DNA from: Ktedonospora formicarum
Lineage (GTDB): Bacteria; Chloroflexota; Ktedonobacteria; Ktedonobacterales; Ktedonobacteraceae
Reading direction: 5' to 3'
Length of the DNA: 64,000 nucleotides
Assembly (NCBI RefSeq): GCF_016587355.1
Contig: NZ_BNJF01000004.1
Span: 930,001 to 994,000, forward strand
Made by a program: the position numbers and the translations under genes. Positions 1-8,043 of the stretch are shown one piece after another. Under the pieces are notes generated by a model. The model made no database searches, was not told the DNA's origin, and saw nothing but the letters and a program-made list of their open reading frames with translations. Within the stretch, counting starts at the first letter, position 1; each line of letters opens with the position of its first letter.

Positions 1-469
1 GGGTCTCGATGGTGGCTTCGATGTAGTCGGGACTGGGGACGCTCCCGCTCGTATCGATGGACTCATCGCGCGTCACAGGCTGGCGGTGGGTCTCTGAGAG
101 ATTCTGAAGCAACAGATAGGAATTGCCGCTCTGCTCATCATAGGCTGCGGCATAGCAGGGAGCGATCACCTGTGGATGATTGGGAAGTGCAGTAATGGTC
201 TGATAGAAGCGCACCTCGCGCGCCTGCGCTTGTTTGCACCACTCTTCTTGTGTATTCTGTTTCAGGACAAGGTGCGTTGGCGCCTCTGGTGGTGCCTCAG
301 GCGAATAGCGCAGGGAGAGGTAATTGGTATGGGAATTAAAAGCGCCTGTTGATTGGATCTCAATGGCATGCACTTCGCCTTGGGTGAGAGCTCCCGAATG
401 GCGCAGGATTTGTGTTAACCAGGTTGGTGTTATCCCATCAATTTCGGTCGTTGCAAACAGTTCAACCAT
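1..469 (-). CDS. Phosphotransferase-fold kinase (APH/EcKL-like), 3' part beyond window edge
   Basis: An open frame runs from ATG at 469 to the left edge of the window without a stop (156 codons), so only the N-terminal half is present. The visible protein starts MVELFATTEIDGITPTWL, then has the pattern of the N-lobe of aminoglycoside-phosphotransferase-like kinases: a substrate/ATP-site lysine in HLVLKQN, then EVRFYQTI and a hinge-like YLLLQNL. In this family the lysine binds ATP and the glutamate of the E-x-R-F-Y helix pairs with it. The catalytic HxDxxxxN loop would lie outside the window. The frame reads as a coherent protein, unlike the antisense frame. The natural substrate cannot be told; many such proteins are not antibiotic resistance enzymes. 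It is on the same strand as the second kinase at 1019-1969 but separated by about 550 bases. Confidence 0.75.
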   Translation of the reverse strand, partial: MVELFATTEIDGITPTWLTQILRHSGALTQGEVHAIEIQSTGAFNSHTNYLSLRYSPEAPPEAPTHLVLKQNTQEEWCKQAQAREVRFYQTITALPNHPQVIAPCYAAAYDEQSGNSYLLLQNLSETHRQPVTRDESIDTSGSVPSPDYIEATIET

Positions 470-1018
470 ATGCCTCTTCTCCAAAGGGTGTCATTTGATG
501 ACACAACACTGGCGAGCGTTTGCACATGAGGAAGCAGGCACAAGCATAGTAGGAATGGAGAAGGCATGGCAAAGAGGTGAGGCTGGGTGGCAGGGAAAAG
601 CCATGCGTCATGTGCTCTGCATGTTCATGTACCAGCCACACCAGCAAATAGTTGCACGCCGATATATGCGTACAAAAAGTCGCAAGAGAAATGAATGAGT
701 GACTTCGTGGTACACGATTAGCAAAGGCTCATGATCAGTAATTTCCCCCTTTTAGATCGGTACCTTCATTTTATGTTCTTTCTTCCATCTGTGTCAAGTC
801 GATAATGCTTGAGATCCAAGGCCATCCTATCTCAATGAGAAGAAATGGGGGGATGGTTATTCCCAGCGAGGCATATGAACGAGATGAAGAGCAGCGATGG
901 TTGCGAGGTGTGGCACATACGTTTCTCTTCTCCAAGAGATCAAGAGCGCCATCTCTCCAAGGTATTCGTGCCTTGGGAGAGGTGCTTACGACTCCACTGG
1001 AATGCTGCGAGCTGACCC
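470..1018. other. Intergenic stretch, no gene recognised
   Basis: Open frames here are short, antisense to each other and do not look like proteins. The only structure seen is a bulged inverted repeat (CTCTCCAAGG at 953-962 against CCTTGGGAGAG at 971-981) just downstream of the kinase that ends at 1019. It may act as a weak transcription stop for that gene, but there is no T-run on the transcribed side. Confidence 0.4.
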
Positions 1019-1969
1019 TTACATGAGCCCTCTCTCTCTCATCACTTGTTGCAAATGAGTTGTGCAAGCAGGATACCATTGTGCATCATAGAGACCAATG
1101 AGCGCATAGTAGTAGAGCCACGTCCAGAACATATAAAACCAATACCGCAGCTCAAAGTCCTGATCCAATGCGAGCATCTGCTGGTAGGTCTCAAGGAGAT
1201 GGTATCGCTTGCCCTGACTCTTGGTCAGGTGAATCAGATCGAGTTCATAGTCTGCCCATTCAGCATCGAGAGGATCAAGCAGACCAGTCACCTGATAGGT
1301 TGAGGGATGAAAGAGCAGGTTGCCAAGACAATAATCGCTATGAATCAGCACGGCTTCTCCTTGCCGATGGCCTAGAATCTCTTCCGCCCGATCAAGTGCG
1401 TGCTGAGCGACCTCTCGAATGAGAGCAGGGAGTGCCTCTTCGGGAGAGTGTGGATGTTGGATCTGCTGATTGATGGCTCTGACGCGTTGACCGTAATAGT
1501 CCCACCAGGTCGCATAGTAGGGTCCATCGAAACGCCCATATCCATTGGGGCTCCGAACAGCGTGGAGAGCGCGTTGGACTTCGATCATGTGACGTGCAAC
1601 TTTTTCACGCGCCTTCTCATTAAGCTCTCCAAGTTGCCGTCCCTCAACCCCAGGGAGATGCTCCATGATCAAGACTTCGTAGGAGGTATCTGGAGCGATG
1701 TGCAGAGCATAGACGTGCGGGACAGGGACAGGAGCATATTTGCGTAATACATCAAGTTGTTGTTGTTCGGCGAGGCCACGGCCTGGAAATTTATGCGCTT
1801 TGATGACGACTTGTCCAGGATCGCGAGTCATGTGGACCACATAAATAATCCCAAAAGCGCCTTCAGCCTTTTTGTGAACAGAAGTCACCTCGGCTGAAAA
1901 GGTTGTGTCGATGAAAGACCGCAACATTTCTTGATCGAGGCTGGGATCAGCCCGACTGGTAAGCCTCAT
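1019..1969 (-). CDS. Aminoglycoside phosphotransferase-like kinase (APH family)
   Basis: A 316-residue protein of usual length for the APH/choline-kinase fold. Visible motifs are the N-lobe lysine in QVVIKAHKF (about K57-K60), the hinge EVLIMEHLPG (98-107), the catalytic loop IHSDYCLGN with H210, D212 and N217, and a metal-binding aspartate in GLLDPLDAEWAD (D232). These are the residues that bind ATP/Mg and catalyse phosphate transfer in the family. The ATG at 1969 is preceded by GAGGAGGACAT, a strong ribosome site. Cytoplasmic; no signal peptide. Substrate unknown: related proteins phosphorylate aminoglycosides, macrolides, sugars or small alcohols, so a resistance role is possible but not shown. 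It lies on the same strand as the neighbouring nucleotidyltransferase and the partial kinase at the window start, a grouping of small-molecule-modifying folds that is suggestive but spaced too far apart to be one operon. Confidence 0.85.
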   Translation of the reverse strand: MRLTSRADPSLDQEMLRSFIDTTFSAEVTSVHKKAEGAFGIIYVVHMTRDPGQVVIKAHKFPGRGLAEQQQLDVLRKYAPVPVPHVYALHIAPDTSYEVLIMEHLPGVEGRQLGELNEKAREKVARHMIEVQRALHAVRSPNGYGRFDGPYYATWWDYYGQRVRAINQQIQHPHSPEEALPALIREVAQHALDRAEEILGHRQGEAVLIHSDYCLGNLLFHPSTYQVTGLLDPLDAEWADYELDLIHLTKSQGKRYHLLETYQQMLALDQDFELRYWFYMFWTWLYYYALIGLYDAQWYPACTTHLQQVMRERGLM

Positions 1970-2371
1970 GATATGTCCTCCTCAGAGAAAAAATGCCGAG
2001 AAGTGATGGAGTCGGCACTTACCTTATGAAGAGAAGCATACCTGTTTTCCTCTTTGAGCACAAGCATATGCGGGTGAAAGAACACACATGTCCAGCATCG
2101 CCAGCCAGGAAAGTCGAGTCTCTGGCATAACCTATTTTATCTTCAGGCATCCCCTCCCGCAACTACCATGAGGTGCCGAGTATCATATGCGGATGCCGGG
2201 TTTCACGGTAAGATTGTAGACAATATATTCGTGGATGACGAGAGAGCGGCGGAGATTGACGACGCATCAATGGATGTTTTTTCTGTCAAAACGAACGTCC
2301 CTCCTGCTTCCATGTTTTGTTCACATTGATTGCTCTGTTGCGCGTTGGATGGAGCGATCAAGTATGTGCCA
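1970..2371. other. Intergenic stretch, no gene recognised
   Basis: About 400 bases between two minus-strand genes. Both strands were read; the open frames overlapping it are shadows of the nucleotidyltransferase gene or have no protein-like character. It presumably holds the promoter of the kinase gene at its left end, but no convincing -35/-10 pair was seen. Confidence 0.4.
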
Positions 2372-3169
2372 TTATGAAAGCATGGCAAGACGCATTTCAA
2401 TTGCCAGACGAGGTGAGGACGGAACAGACCCACCAGCAGCAACAACCTGAGGCATCAATGCTTCCATCTCATCACATACGGCACTAAGCGCCAATATCTG
2501 TTCTTCTAAGGTGACATAGAGTCGAGACGGACGCTTTTGAAAAGGAAGCAGCTCCCCCTGAAGTGCAGCTCGTACTTCACGCACATTTCGTTGAAGCCCT
2601 AACAGCCCATTGTGGAAACCAATCAGGTCATGCCTGGCCAGCAGTGGAATTATGCTGGCTGCGATCATCCAGAAGAAGCCTGTCGTCAGAGATGCATCCT
2701 CAATGCATCTCTGAAAAGGGACTGGTTCGAGAGGAGGGGGCTCAGGAATTCCAACTTTCTCAAATAGGAGGAGCGATGGATGTTCTTGATGTGCGAGCTG
2801 TTGGGGGATGAGCATCCAATCGACATTGATGGCTGATTCCTGGTATAACACATAGGTAAACGTCCCGCCAAGCGTATTGTTACTATGGGATTCAAAAAGA
2901 ACCGACGGCGTTCCAAATTGTTGAAACAGCGCCAGTCTCTCTTCAGTAGTTCTTGCACCATATGGCCAAGGAGTCGCACAGAGTGTTTCACTGTATGCTT
3001 CAGCGACCACGACATGGAGGTCGAGGTCGCTCAACGCATCCTGCTCGCCTCGACCAAAACTGCCAGCTAACCACGCTGCGACAAAACGTTCATCATGCTC
3101 TAAAACCGTGGCAATCTGTTTCAGAAGGGCAGTTCGATGCTGGAGCGAAAGCGTTCTGTGATGAGACAT
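2372..3169 (-). CDS. Nucleotidyltransferase-fold protein (MNT/aminoglycoside nucleotidyltransferase-like)
   Basis: A 265-residue protein with the pol-beta nucleotidyltransferase signature GSFGRGEQDALSDLDL at residues 36-51: the GS pair followed by the Sx1DxD metal-binding aspartates (D48, D50). A third carboxylate is expected in the following beta strand (NVDWMLIP around 115). The C-terminal half is helical and resembles the DUF4037/substrate-binding helical domains that follow this fold in streptomycin/kanamycin nucleotidyltransferase-like proteins. The family transfers nucleoside monophosphate to a hydroxyl on a small molecule, RNA or protein. Start at 3169 is supported by AAGGAGATAGCTT just upstream. 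Substrate unknown. It could be a resistance-type enzyme or an orphan MNT; no HEPN toxin partner is next to it, which argues against a toxin-antitoxin pair. Confidence 0.75.
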   Translation of the reverse strand: MSHHRTLSLQHRTALLKQIATVLEHDERFVAAWLAGSFGRGEQDALSDLDLHVVVAEAYSETLCATPWPYGARTTEERLALFQQFGTPSVLFESHSNNTLGGTFTYVLYQESAINVDWMLIPQQLAHQEHPSLLLFEKVGIPEPPPLEPVPFQRCIEDASLTTGFFWMIAASIIPLLARHDLIGFHNGLLGLQRNVREVRAALQGELLPFQKRPSRLYVTLEEQILALSAVCDEMEALMPQVVAAGGSVPSSPRLAIEMRLAMLS

Positions 3170-3408
3170 AAGCTATCTCCTTCTATTTTCCCCTATGATT
3201 CGCCAAGAGTGGCGGGAAATACGCTACCAGATGGGCATACTGGTCGCATGCAGACAAACCTCAGGTCTACTATTCTCTGGTTGAAAAGACCGAGAGCGGC
3301 CTGCCCTCGTCATATTGCTGAGAGAAGCGCGTTGCCTCAAGAGAGAACGTGTGCATGAGCTGAGAAACGAGGCTCTGTTTCTCGTTCCCTTCTGAGGTGG
3401 GTCAACGA

Positions 3409-4683
3409 TTACTTGCACCTCTCTTTCGCTCCACTCACTGGTTCCTTGCCCACCAGGGCGATCAATCGATCTGCGAATGAACCGCGATGGGAAACAGAGT
3501 GGTGATATCCGTTAAACTCGGCATACTGCACCTCATACCCTTTGAGGCGCAACACATCGCGCAGATGCCGATTGCAGCCCACCATGTAGATCCATCCCAT
3601 ATCCTCCTTCAGCCCAACCTCCAGAGAGAAACGAAGAGGGAGGCGTGGGCTCTCGATAAACTGCTGGATTATCCACTCCTGCTGAATATCGTCCTCAGGG
3701 TCTTTGTCCCACCAGAACGAGCCAGACTGCGCAAGCACATTGCCAAAAGTTCCTGAGGCGCGTAACCCGGCGAACGCGGCGGCTAATCCGCCATAGCTAC
3801 AACCACCAACAATCGTCTGGGCGGGATCAGCAGTCACATGATACTGTTCTTGCACCCACGGCATCAGTTCCTGAACGAGAAAATCGACAAAGGGCTGGTG
3901 GCAAGCTAGCTCGCGGTTGCGCGTCTCATCATCTGGGTGATCAAGGAAGACGGTAACCAACGGAGGAATCTTCTCTTCTCGTATGAGATTGTCCAGAATG
4001 GTTGGTGTTGGAATCAGGTCAAGGTAGGTCCAGCCATCAAAGAGAAGCAAGAGACGGTAGGGTTCGCTCCTCTCGGTGTACTCGGCAGGCGTATAGACCC
4101 AGATACGACGCTCATTGTCGAGGATCTGGCTGCGCAAGCAATGAGCATGAAGCTTGCCCTTGGCTCCGTCAGGGGAAGGCACAATCCAGGTCTGAGCAGG
4201 AGCATGGGGCAACTCAAGCACAGAGAAGATGACCTCCTGCGAATCAGGTTTTTCTTCGTCTCTGTGAGCCACAAATTGCTTGGGGTTGAGCGGATCAGGG
4301 AGAAAACGGGTGCCGAACCCGCCCTGAACCTGATTAGTCAAAGCATCATTGATGGAGAAGGTGTAAACTCCACGCACATCCATTTGGAGCTGGTATGTCT
4401 TATACCAGAGATCAGTCTGTAACAAGCGTGTCATCTGATGCTCTTCGGGATGGTCTAATCCTGCTGGTCCGCCCCAGATCACGACGTTGTGTGTGTCTCC
4501 GCTCGCTTTCCAGAGAAACGTGACCAGAGCGTGCTTCTCATCTCCTTCAATCGTTTCTATCAGCGGTGCTCCATGGGCAAATATATCTTGCCAGAAACGG
4601 TCAAGAGCGGTGGCATTCCCTCGTGTGAGTGCTTGTTGTACAGCGTGTATGCGCGGACTTTCAGGGAAGCGTTGTGATTCCAT
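3409..4683 (-). CDS. Enterochelin esterase-like alpha/beta hydrolase (Fes/esterase D family)
   Basis: A 424-residue protein with the two-part layout of Fes-type esterases: an N-terminal immunoglobulin-like domain (about 1-170, with VTFLWKASGD and a loop giving NVVIWGGPAG) and a C-terminal esterase D alpha/beta hydrolase domain (about 185-410). The nucleophile elbow is GGCSYGG with serine near residue 296, the family's G-x-S-x-G. A likely catalytic histidine sits in GYHHSVSHRG near the end. Fes enzymes hydrolyse ferric enterobactin and related trilactone siderophores to release iron in the cytoplasm; no signal peptide is present. The start at 4683 has AAAAGGTCTCT before the ATG. No siderophore uptake genes are adjacent, so the substrate may be another ester; some family members are general esterases. 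Confidence 0.8.
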   Translation of the reverse strand: MESQRFPESPRIHAVQQALTRGNATALDRFWQDIFAHGAPLIETIEGDEKHALVTFLWKASGDTHNVVIWGGPAGLDHPEEHQMTRLLQTDLWYKTYQLQMDVRGVYTFSINDALTNQVQGGFGTRFLPDPLNPKQFVAHRDEEKPDSQEVIFSVLELPHAPAQTWIVPSPDGAKGKLHAHCLRSQILDNERRIWVYTPAEYTERSEPYRLLLLFDGWTYLDLIPTPTILDNLIREEKIPPLVTVFLDHPDDETRNRELACHQPFVDFLVQELMPWVQEQYHVTADPAQTIVGGCSYGGLAAAFAGLRASGTFGNVLAQSGSFWWDKDPEDDIQQEWIIQQFIESPRLPLRFSLEVGLKEDMGWIYMVGCNRHLRDVLRLKGYEVQYAEFNGYHHSVSHRGSFADRLIALVGKEPVSGAKERCK

Positions 4684-5347
4684 AGAGACCTTTTCTTTTG
4701 TCCATTTAACATGTATCTGTGTACACCGTAAACGACCATATCATGCTGATGGGTGAGCACACGTAGGCGCGCACAAAAATGCAAAGGGAAATCGTCTTGA
4801 GGATGGCGAGCAGAGGAAGTACAATGGTGGAGAGAAAATGGACCTCACACTCATGTCTCACCAAAACTACATATGCACATAGGCAAGCAACTGGGAACGA
4901 CTACAACACAAGGATACGGGCTTCCCGAACAATCAGGAAGGTAGCAAGCAGTGCTTGAGAGAGGAGCGATTCCCTGCTTTTTTCACCAGCATTGTGGTTG
5001 AGCGTGCATTAGTAGTGGTTAGGCATACGTGCTTTTGGCCTCCTTGAGGAGATATCTACCTCTTGAGCATAAAGTACGCTTGCTCTTTTGTCAAGTTTTT
5101 CTTACGAGAACGATAAAAATTGTGGCAATGTCCTTGAAACTGCGCCACATGTCCTGAATGTATGGTATGCTAGCTGCAAACATTCCTGCGTTGTTCAAGA
5201 TGGCGTTGCACTATTGTCTCTGTTGAGCGAAGCGATGATGTGATGGCTACGTCTATCCCTTGAACGTCGATACGCGCGGAACTCAAGATGAGAAGAAGCG
5301 CTCTTTCTTCGCTCTAGATTGGATGAGAACGATGATTTCGCAAAGCA
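4684..5347. other. Intergenic stretch, no gene recognised
   Basis: About 660 bases with no convincing coding frame, RNA gene or strong repeat on either strand. It separates the minus-strand esterase gene from the divergent tlyA region and should contain the esterase promoter at its left end. Confidence 0.4.
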
Positions 5348-5599
5348 TTACCCAAAAAAGGATGTTTCTTTTCCCTCTGTCTCCTTGTAGACAAGCGAGT
5401 AGTTGGAACTGGGTGATGTATTACTGACGAACCAAGAGCGTAGGCTCTCACAGAGGACACAGGAGGTAACACCCCCTGATGCTCCTTGATAGTGGATTGG
5501 TTTCAAAGTAATATCTTCATCTCGGTACAACTTCTGTTTCTTGGCTGATCCTCGCCCTTTGGGGCGACCGGATCTTTTTGTGTTGCCTCCAACGCCCAT
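5348..5599 (-). CDS. Possible small basic protein with AT-hook-like motif (doubtful)
   Basis: An 83-codon frame divergent from tlyA. The predicted protein is strongly basic near its start (KRSGRPKGRGSAKKQK), where GRPKGR resembles an AT-hook minor-groove binding motif, and later has a CxxC (CVLC). A GGAGGGG stretch lies nine bases before the ATG at 5599, an acceptable ribosome site. No family is recognised, the C-terminal half is low in complexity, and the frame could be chance. If real it would be a small DNA-binding protein. Confidence 0.28.
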   Translation of the reverse strand: MGVGGNTKRSGRPKGRGSAKKQKLYRDEDITLKPIHYQGASGGVTSCVLCESLRSWFVSNTSPSSNYSLVYKETEGKETSFFG

Positions 5600-5680
5600 C
5601 TGGTCGTGCCCCTCCATTCCTTTTTCTTTCCATTTGGCGAATTTGTACATTTCCCATGCAAAAAGAAAAAGGGAAAAAGG

Positions 5681-6562
5681 ATGTCTTCATTTTCAGATGC
5701 TCAAGCGAATGATCGCAAAGCCAAGCAAGAGAGAGGCCTATCTACCAAACGCCAGCTTCCTCTTGCGACACTGCTCGTAGAGCGAGGGTTCTTTGGACAC
5801 ATTGAAGAGGCACGCCGATGGACCATGGCTGGAAAGGTTGTGGTGAACGACCAGCGTTTGGACAAACCTGGGATGCTTGTTCCTCGTGATGCACATGTTC
5901 ATGTGCGTGGAAGGTCCCGTTACGCAAGTCGAGCTGGATACAAATTGGAAGCCGCCTTGGACGCATTTGGAGTTGATGCTGTTGGGCAGGTCGCTCTTGA
6001 CTGTGGTGCTTCTACGGGAGGCTTTACTGATTGTTTGTTACAACGAGGAGCCACGTTGGTCTATGCTGTTGATGTTGGCTATGGCCAGCTTCTTGGTCGT
6101 CTACGCATTGATCCTCGTGTGCGAAATTTTGAGCGAACCAATCTCAGTGATCTGACAGTGGATAGGTTACTTCCTCTACCGACGCTGATCACACTGGATC
6201 TTTCGTACCTTTCTCTCACCAAAGCATTGCCTGTTGCAACGGCATTGCTTGCGCCCAAAGGGCAGATTTTGGTTCTCGTGAAGCCACTCTTCGAGGTTGA
6301 GAGTGCCGATGCGAGGCGGACTGGACACATTGACGATGTGACATTGCTGCTTGAAGCGCTGCAACAGGTCGTGGAAGCAGGAAGGACGTGCGGTCTGAGT
6401 CTCCAGGGGATGGTGAAGCTGGCACTTACGCCTCGCCATGGTGTGCACGAATTCTTTGCTTCCTTTGTTCGCTGTCCCGGTGTGGTTGATTGGCAGTTTG
6501 AGGAGCAAACACTGCTTGATATTATTCAGGGAACAGGCGTTGGTGTGACCCAAGAAGAATAG
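5681..6562 (+). CDS. tlyA: TlyA family 23S/16S rRNA 2'-O-methyltransferase
   Basis: A 293-residue protein with an N-terminal S4 RNA-binding domain (about 24-85, RQLPLATLLVERGFF and AGKVVVNDQ) and a C-terminal Rossmann methyltransferase of the FtsJ/TlyA class (about 85-280). Motif I is LDCGASTGGFTDCLL (107-121). The pattern YASRAGYKLEAAL (81-93) carries the first K of the K-D-K-E tetrad, and VLVKPLFEV holds another lysine. TlyA methylates rRNA 2'-hydroxyls at the subunit interface; loss causes capreomycin resistance in mycobacteria, and some homologues are called haemolysins. An upstream in-frame start at 5606 would add 25 residues of low-complexity F/K sequence; the ATG at 5681 follows a GGGAAAAAGG run and starts just before the S4 domain, so it is preferred. 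A hairpin at 6580-6605 probably ends the transcript. Normally a single-copy chromosomal gene. Confidence 0.93.
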   Translation: MSSFSDAQANDRKAKQERGLSTKRQLPLATLLVERGFFGHIEEARRWTMAGKVVVNDQRLDKPGMLVPRDAHVHVRGRSRYASRAGYKLEAALDAFGVDAVGQVALDCGASTGGFTDCLLQRGATLVYAVDVGYGQLLGRLRIDPRVRNFERTNLSDLTVDRLLPLPTLITLDLSYLSLTKALPVATALLAPKGQILVLVKPLFEVESADARRTGHIDDVTLLLEALQQVVEAGRTCGLSLQGMVKLALTPRHGVHEFFASFVRCPGVVDWQFEEQTLLDIIQGTGVGVTQEE

Positions 6563-6579
6563 TTAACTTTTCATTGCAG

Positions 6580-6605
6580 GAGAGGTGAAGCATACTTCAT
6601 CTCTC
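6580..6605 (+). terminator. Hairpin after tlyA
   Basis: GAGAGGTGAA (6580-6589) pairs with TTCATCTCTC (6596-6605) with one G-U pair and a six-base loop. A short T-run follows. It begins 18 bases after the tlyA stop codon, so it is a likely though weak rho-independent terminator. Confidence 0.6.
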
Positions 6606-6608
6606 TTT

Positions 6609-7196
6609 GTATGCGACGTCGAAAATGTAAACCGTGGCTCGGTGAAAGGCATGTAAAGATTCGTGCAACATATATTCTGAAATATTTCACCCCAAGTCAC
6701 ATTTGAGCTCATCTCCTGCTACGAATAATCATACTCTCGTCTCGGACATGGAGGGAATGTACTAATTCAATGTTTGAGAGTTCACATATTCAGATAGTGG
6801 CATCTTGCGAAAAAAGTGAAATCATCTGGGTCCCTCGTTCTGGCCGGCTGAAAACCGTCTCTAATGGATATTGCTTTTGAGAGGCTCGTTTGGTTCCATC
6901 AAGAGGTCAGCCATGCTACTCTCTCCTACTCATCCTCAGAACCAATCCTACTCAAACGACTCTTTTACCTCAAAGAGTAGCATATTTCGATGTCATTGTC
7001 GAATTGACCTCCCGAACTGGTAAATTGGCCGAATCTTTGAACAAATAACGAGCTTGTAAATTTTGCGCACAGGTCGCCCCAAAAATATGGGACTAACCTG
7101 TGTACGTACAGATTTTCCATCAGGAACGCTTCTAGTAAGAAGAAGAATTTCTCTTCATAAGGATAAGGTATTAGCTGAGATAACATACCACGTTGG
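6609..7196. other. Intergenic stretch, no gene recognised
   Basis: Nearly 600 A/T-rich bases between tlyA and the P-loop kinase gene. A minus-strand frame at 6965-7186 has no recognisable family. No repeat, RNA gene or strong promoter was identified. Confidence 0.4.
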
Positions 7197-7700
7197 TTAG
7201 GAAAGATACTTATCCATCCAGTCCGAGAGATGAGATGTCATATCAAAGATAATGGTATTTTCTGTTTCATTAGGAGTTTCGAATTGTTCGATCACAGGAT
7301 AAAAGTTCTCGTCGACGAGATAATTCCTTTCCTGGGTCGCCAAAACCTGTTGCCTTCTCTTTTTGAGTTCAGCAACGGGTATCGCTAGATAGACAATTAC
7401 GACTTGGTAATGATGCTCACTTGCTACATTCCGAAATCGGTCCCGGAGCCATTTGAGAAAATTTGTGTCATCTAGAACAATATTTACGCCTTTTTGCATG
7501 AGGGAATGGAGTAACTGAATGCACAGTTGATGCGTTTTCTCCCATTCTTCTCCTGGTTGTGGATGGGTCAAATCAAACCCTCGCTGCCTCATGAGATCAT
7601 CCAAGCTGATATAGTCGCTCTGGGTTCGCGTGACAATATGTTTCGCTAATGTAGTCTTTCCCGAAAAGGGAGCGCCACACATTAAATACAATGTATTCAT
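7197..7700 (-). CDS. Small P-loop kinase (AAA_33/Zeta-toxin-like ATP-binding protein)
   Basis: A 167-residue protein that starts almost directly with a Walker A motif, MCGAPFSGKTTLA (residues 7-19), followed by the strand DYISLDDLM, the Walker B-like NIVLDDTNF, and a LID-like arginine pair in VAELKKRRQQ. This is the arrangement of polynucleotide-kinase/gluconate-kinase-like AAA_33 proteins, which phosphorylate small substrates or nucleic-acid ends. The frame extends upstream to a TTG at 7817, but the ATG at 7700 has AAGAAAGG six bases upstream and leaves no extra residues before the P-loop, so it is preferred. Substrate unknown; it has no adjacent antitoxin, which argues against a Zeta toxin. 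Confidence 0.75.
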   Translation of the reverse strand: MNTLYLMCGAPFSGKTTLAKHIVTRTQSDYISLDDLMRQRGFDLTHPQPGEEWEKTHQLCIQLLHSLMQKGVNIVLDDTNFLKWLRDRFRNVASEHHYQVVIVYLAIPVAELKKRRQQVLATQERNYLVDENFYPVIEQFETPNETENTIIFDMTSHLSDWMDKYLS

Positions 7701-7919
7701 ACAAGCCTTTCTTATCCGTAACATGGGATAGCAGAAATTACAGGAGTGGTCACATGTGCCAAGAATAATATCTAGTTTGTGTTCATTGGGCAGGCTTTGT
7801 TTGCAAAGCTTGTTCAATGCTCAAAGATTCGTCCTAGAATTCAAAAATTTATCCCAAGTACCACGAACTCTCAGACTGAATAAGGTTGGCGATGAATTCC
7901 TTTACTCATCGAAGCGGCA

Positions 7920-7926
7920 AAACTCA
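7920..7926 (+). repeat. Target-site duplication, left copy
   Basis: AAACTCA immediately outside the left inverted end of the ISL3-type element. The same seven bases occur directly outside the right end (10995-11001). Confidence 0.8.
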
Positions 7927-7964
7927 GGTTCTTCCGCGATTCTGGTGCTACTTGTCTGCTTTTC
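7927..7964 (+). repeat. Left terminal inverted repeat of the ISL3 element
   Basis: About 38 bases that match the reverse complement of 10957-10994 with five mismatches; the inner 20 bases from position 4 are identical in both ends. This is the transposase binding site. Confidence 0.9.
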
Positions 7965-8043
7965 TAAAGCGGTGTATTGATGTAATATGATATATTTCTC
8001 ATAATGAAATGCTCTCTGTAGCTCATTCATGAGGAGTAAATTG

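Noticed and set aside
324..698. Plus-strand open frame of 124 codons at the left edge
   Set aside because: It is antisense to the partial kinase, whose frame has a clear APH-type N-lobe; this frame has no protein-like pattern.
5606..5680. Longer N-terminus for TlyA
   Set aside because: The extra 25 residues are phenylalanine/lysine-rich low-complexity sequence before the S4 domain, and a ribosome-like purine run sits before the ATG at 5681.
6995..7035. Possible transposon-end sequence (GACCTCCCGAACTGGTAAAT)
   Set aside because: It has the feel of a mobile-element end, but no inverted partner, duplication or transposase was found nearby.
6965..7186. Minus-strand frame of 73 codons
   Set aside because: No family, no good ribosome site and odd composition; it ends just before the P-loop kinase gene and is probably chance.
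7701..7817. Upstream extension of the P-loop kinase to a TTG
   Set aside because: The ATG at 7700 has a better ribosome site and begins right before the P-loop.
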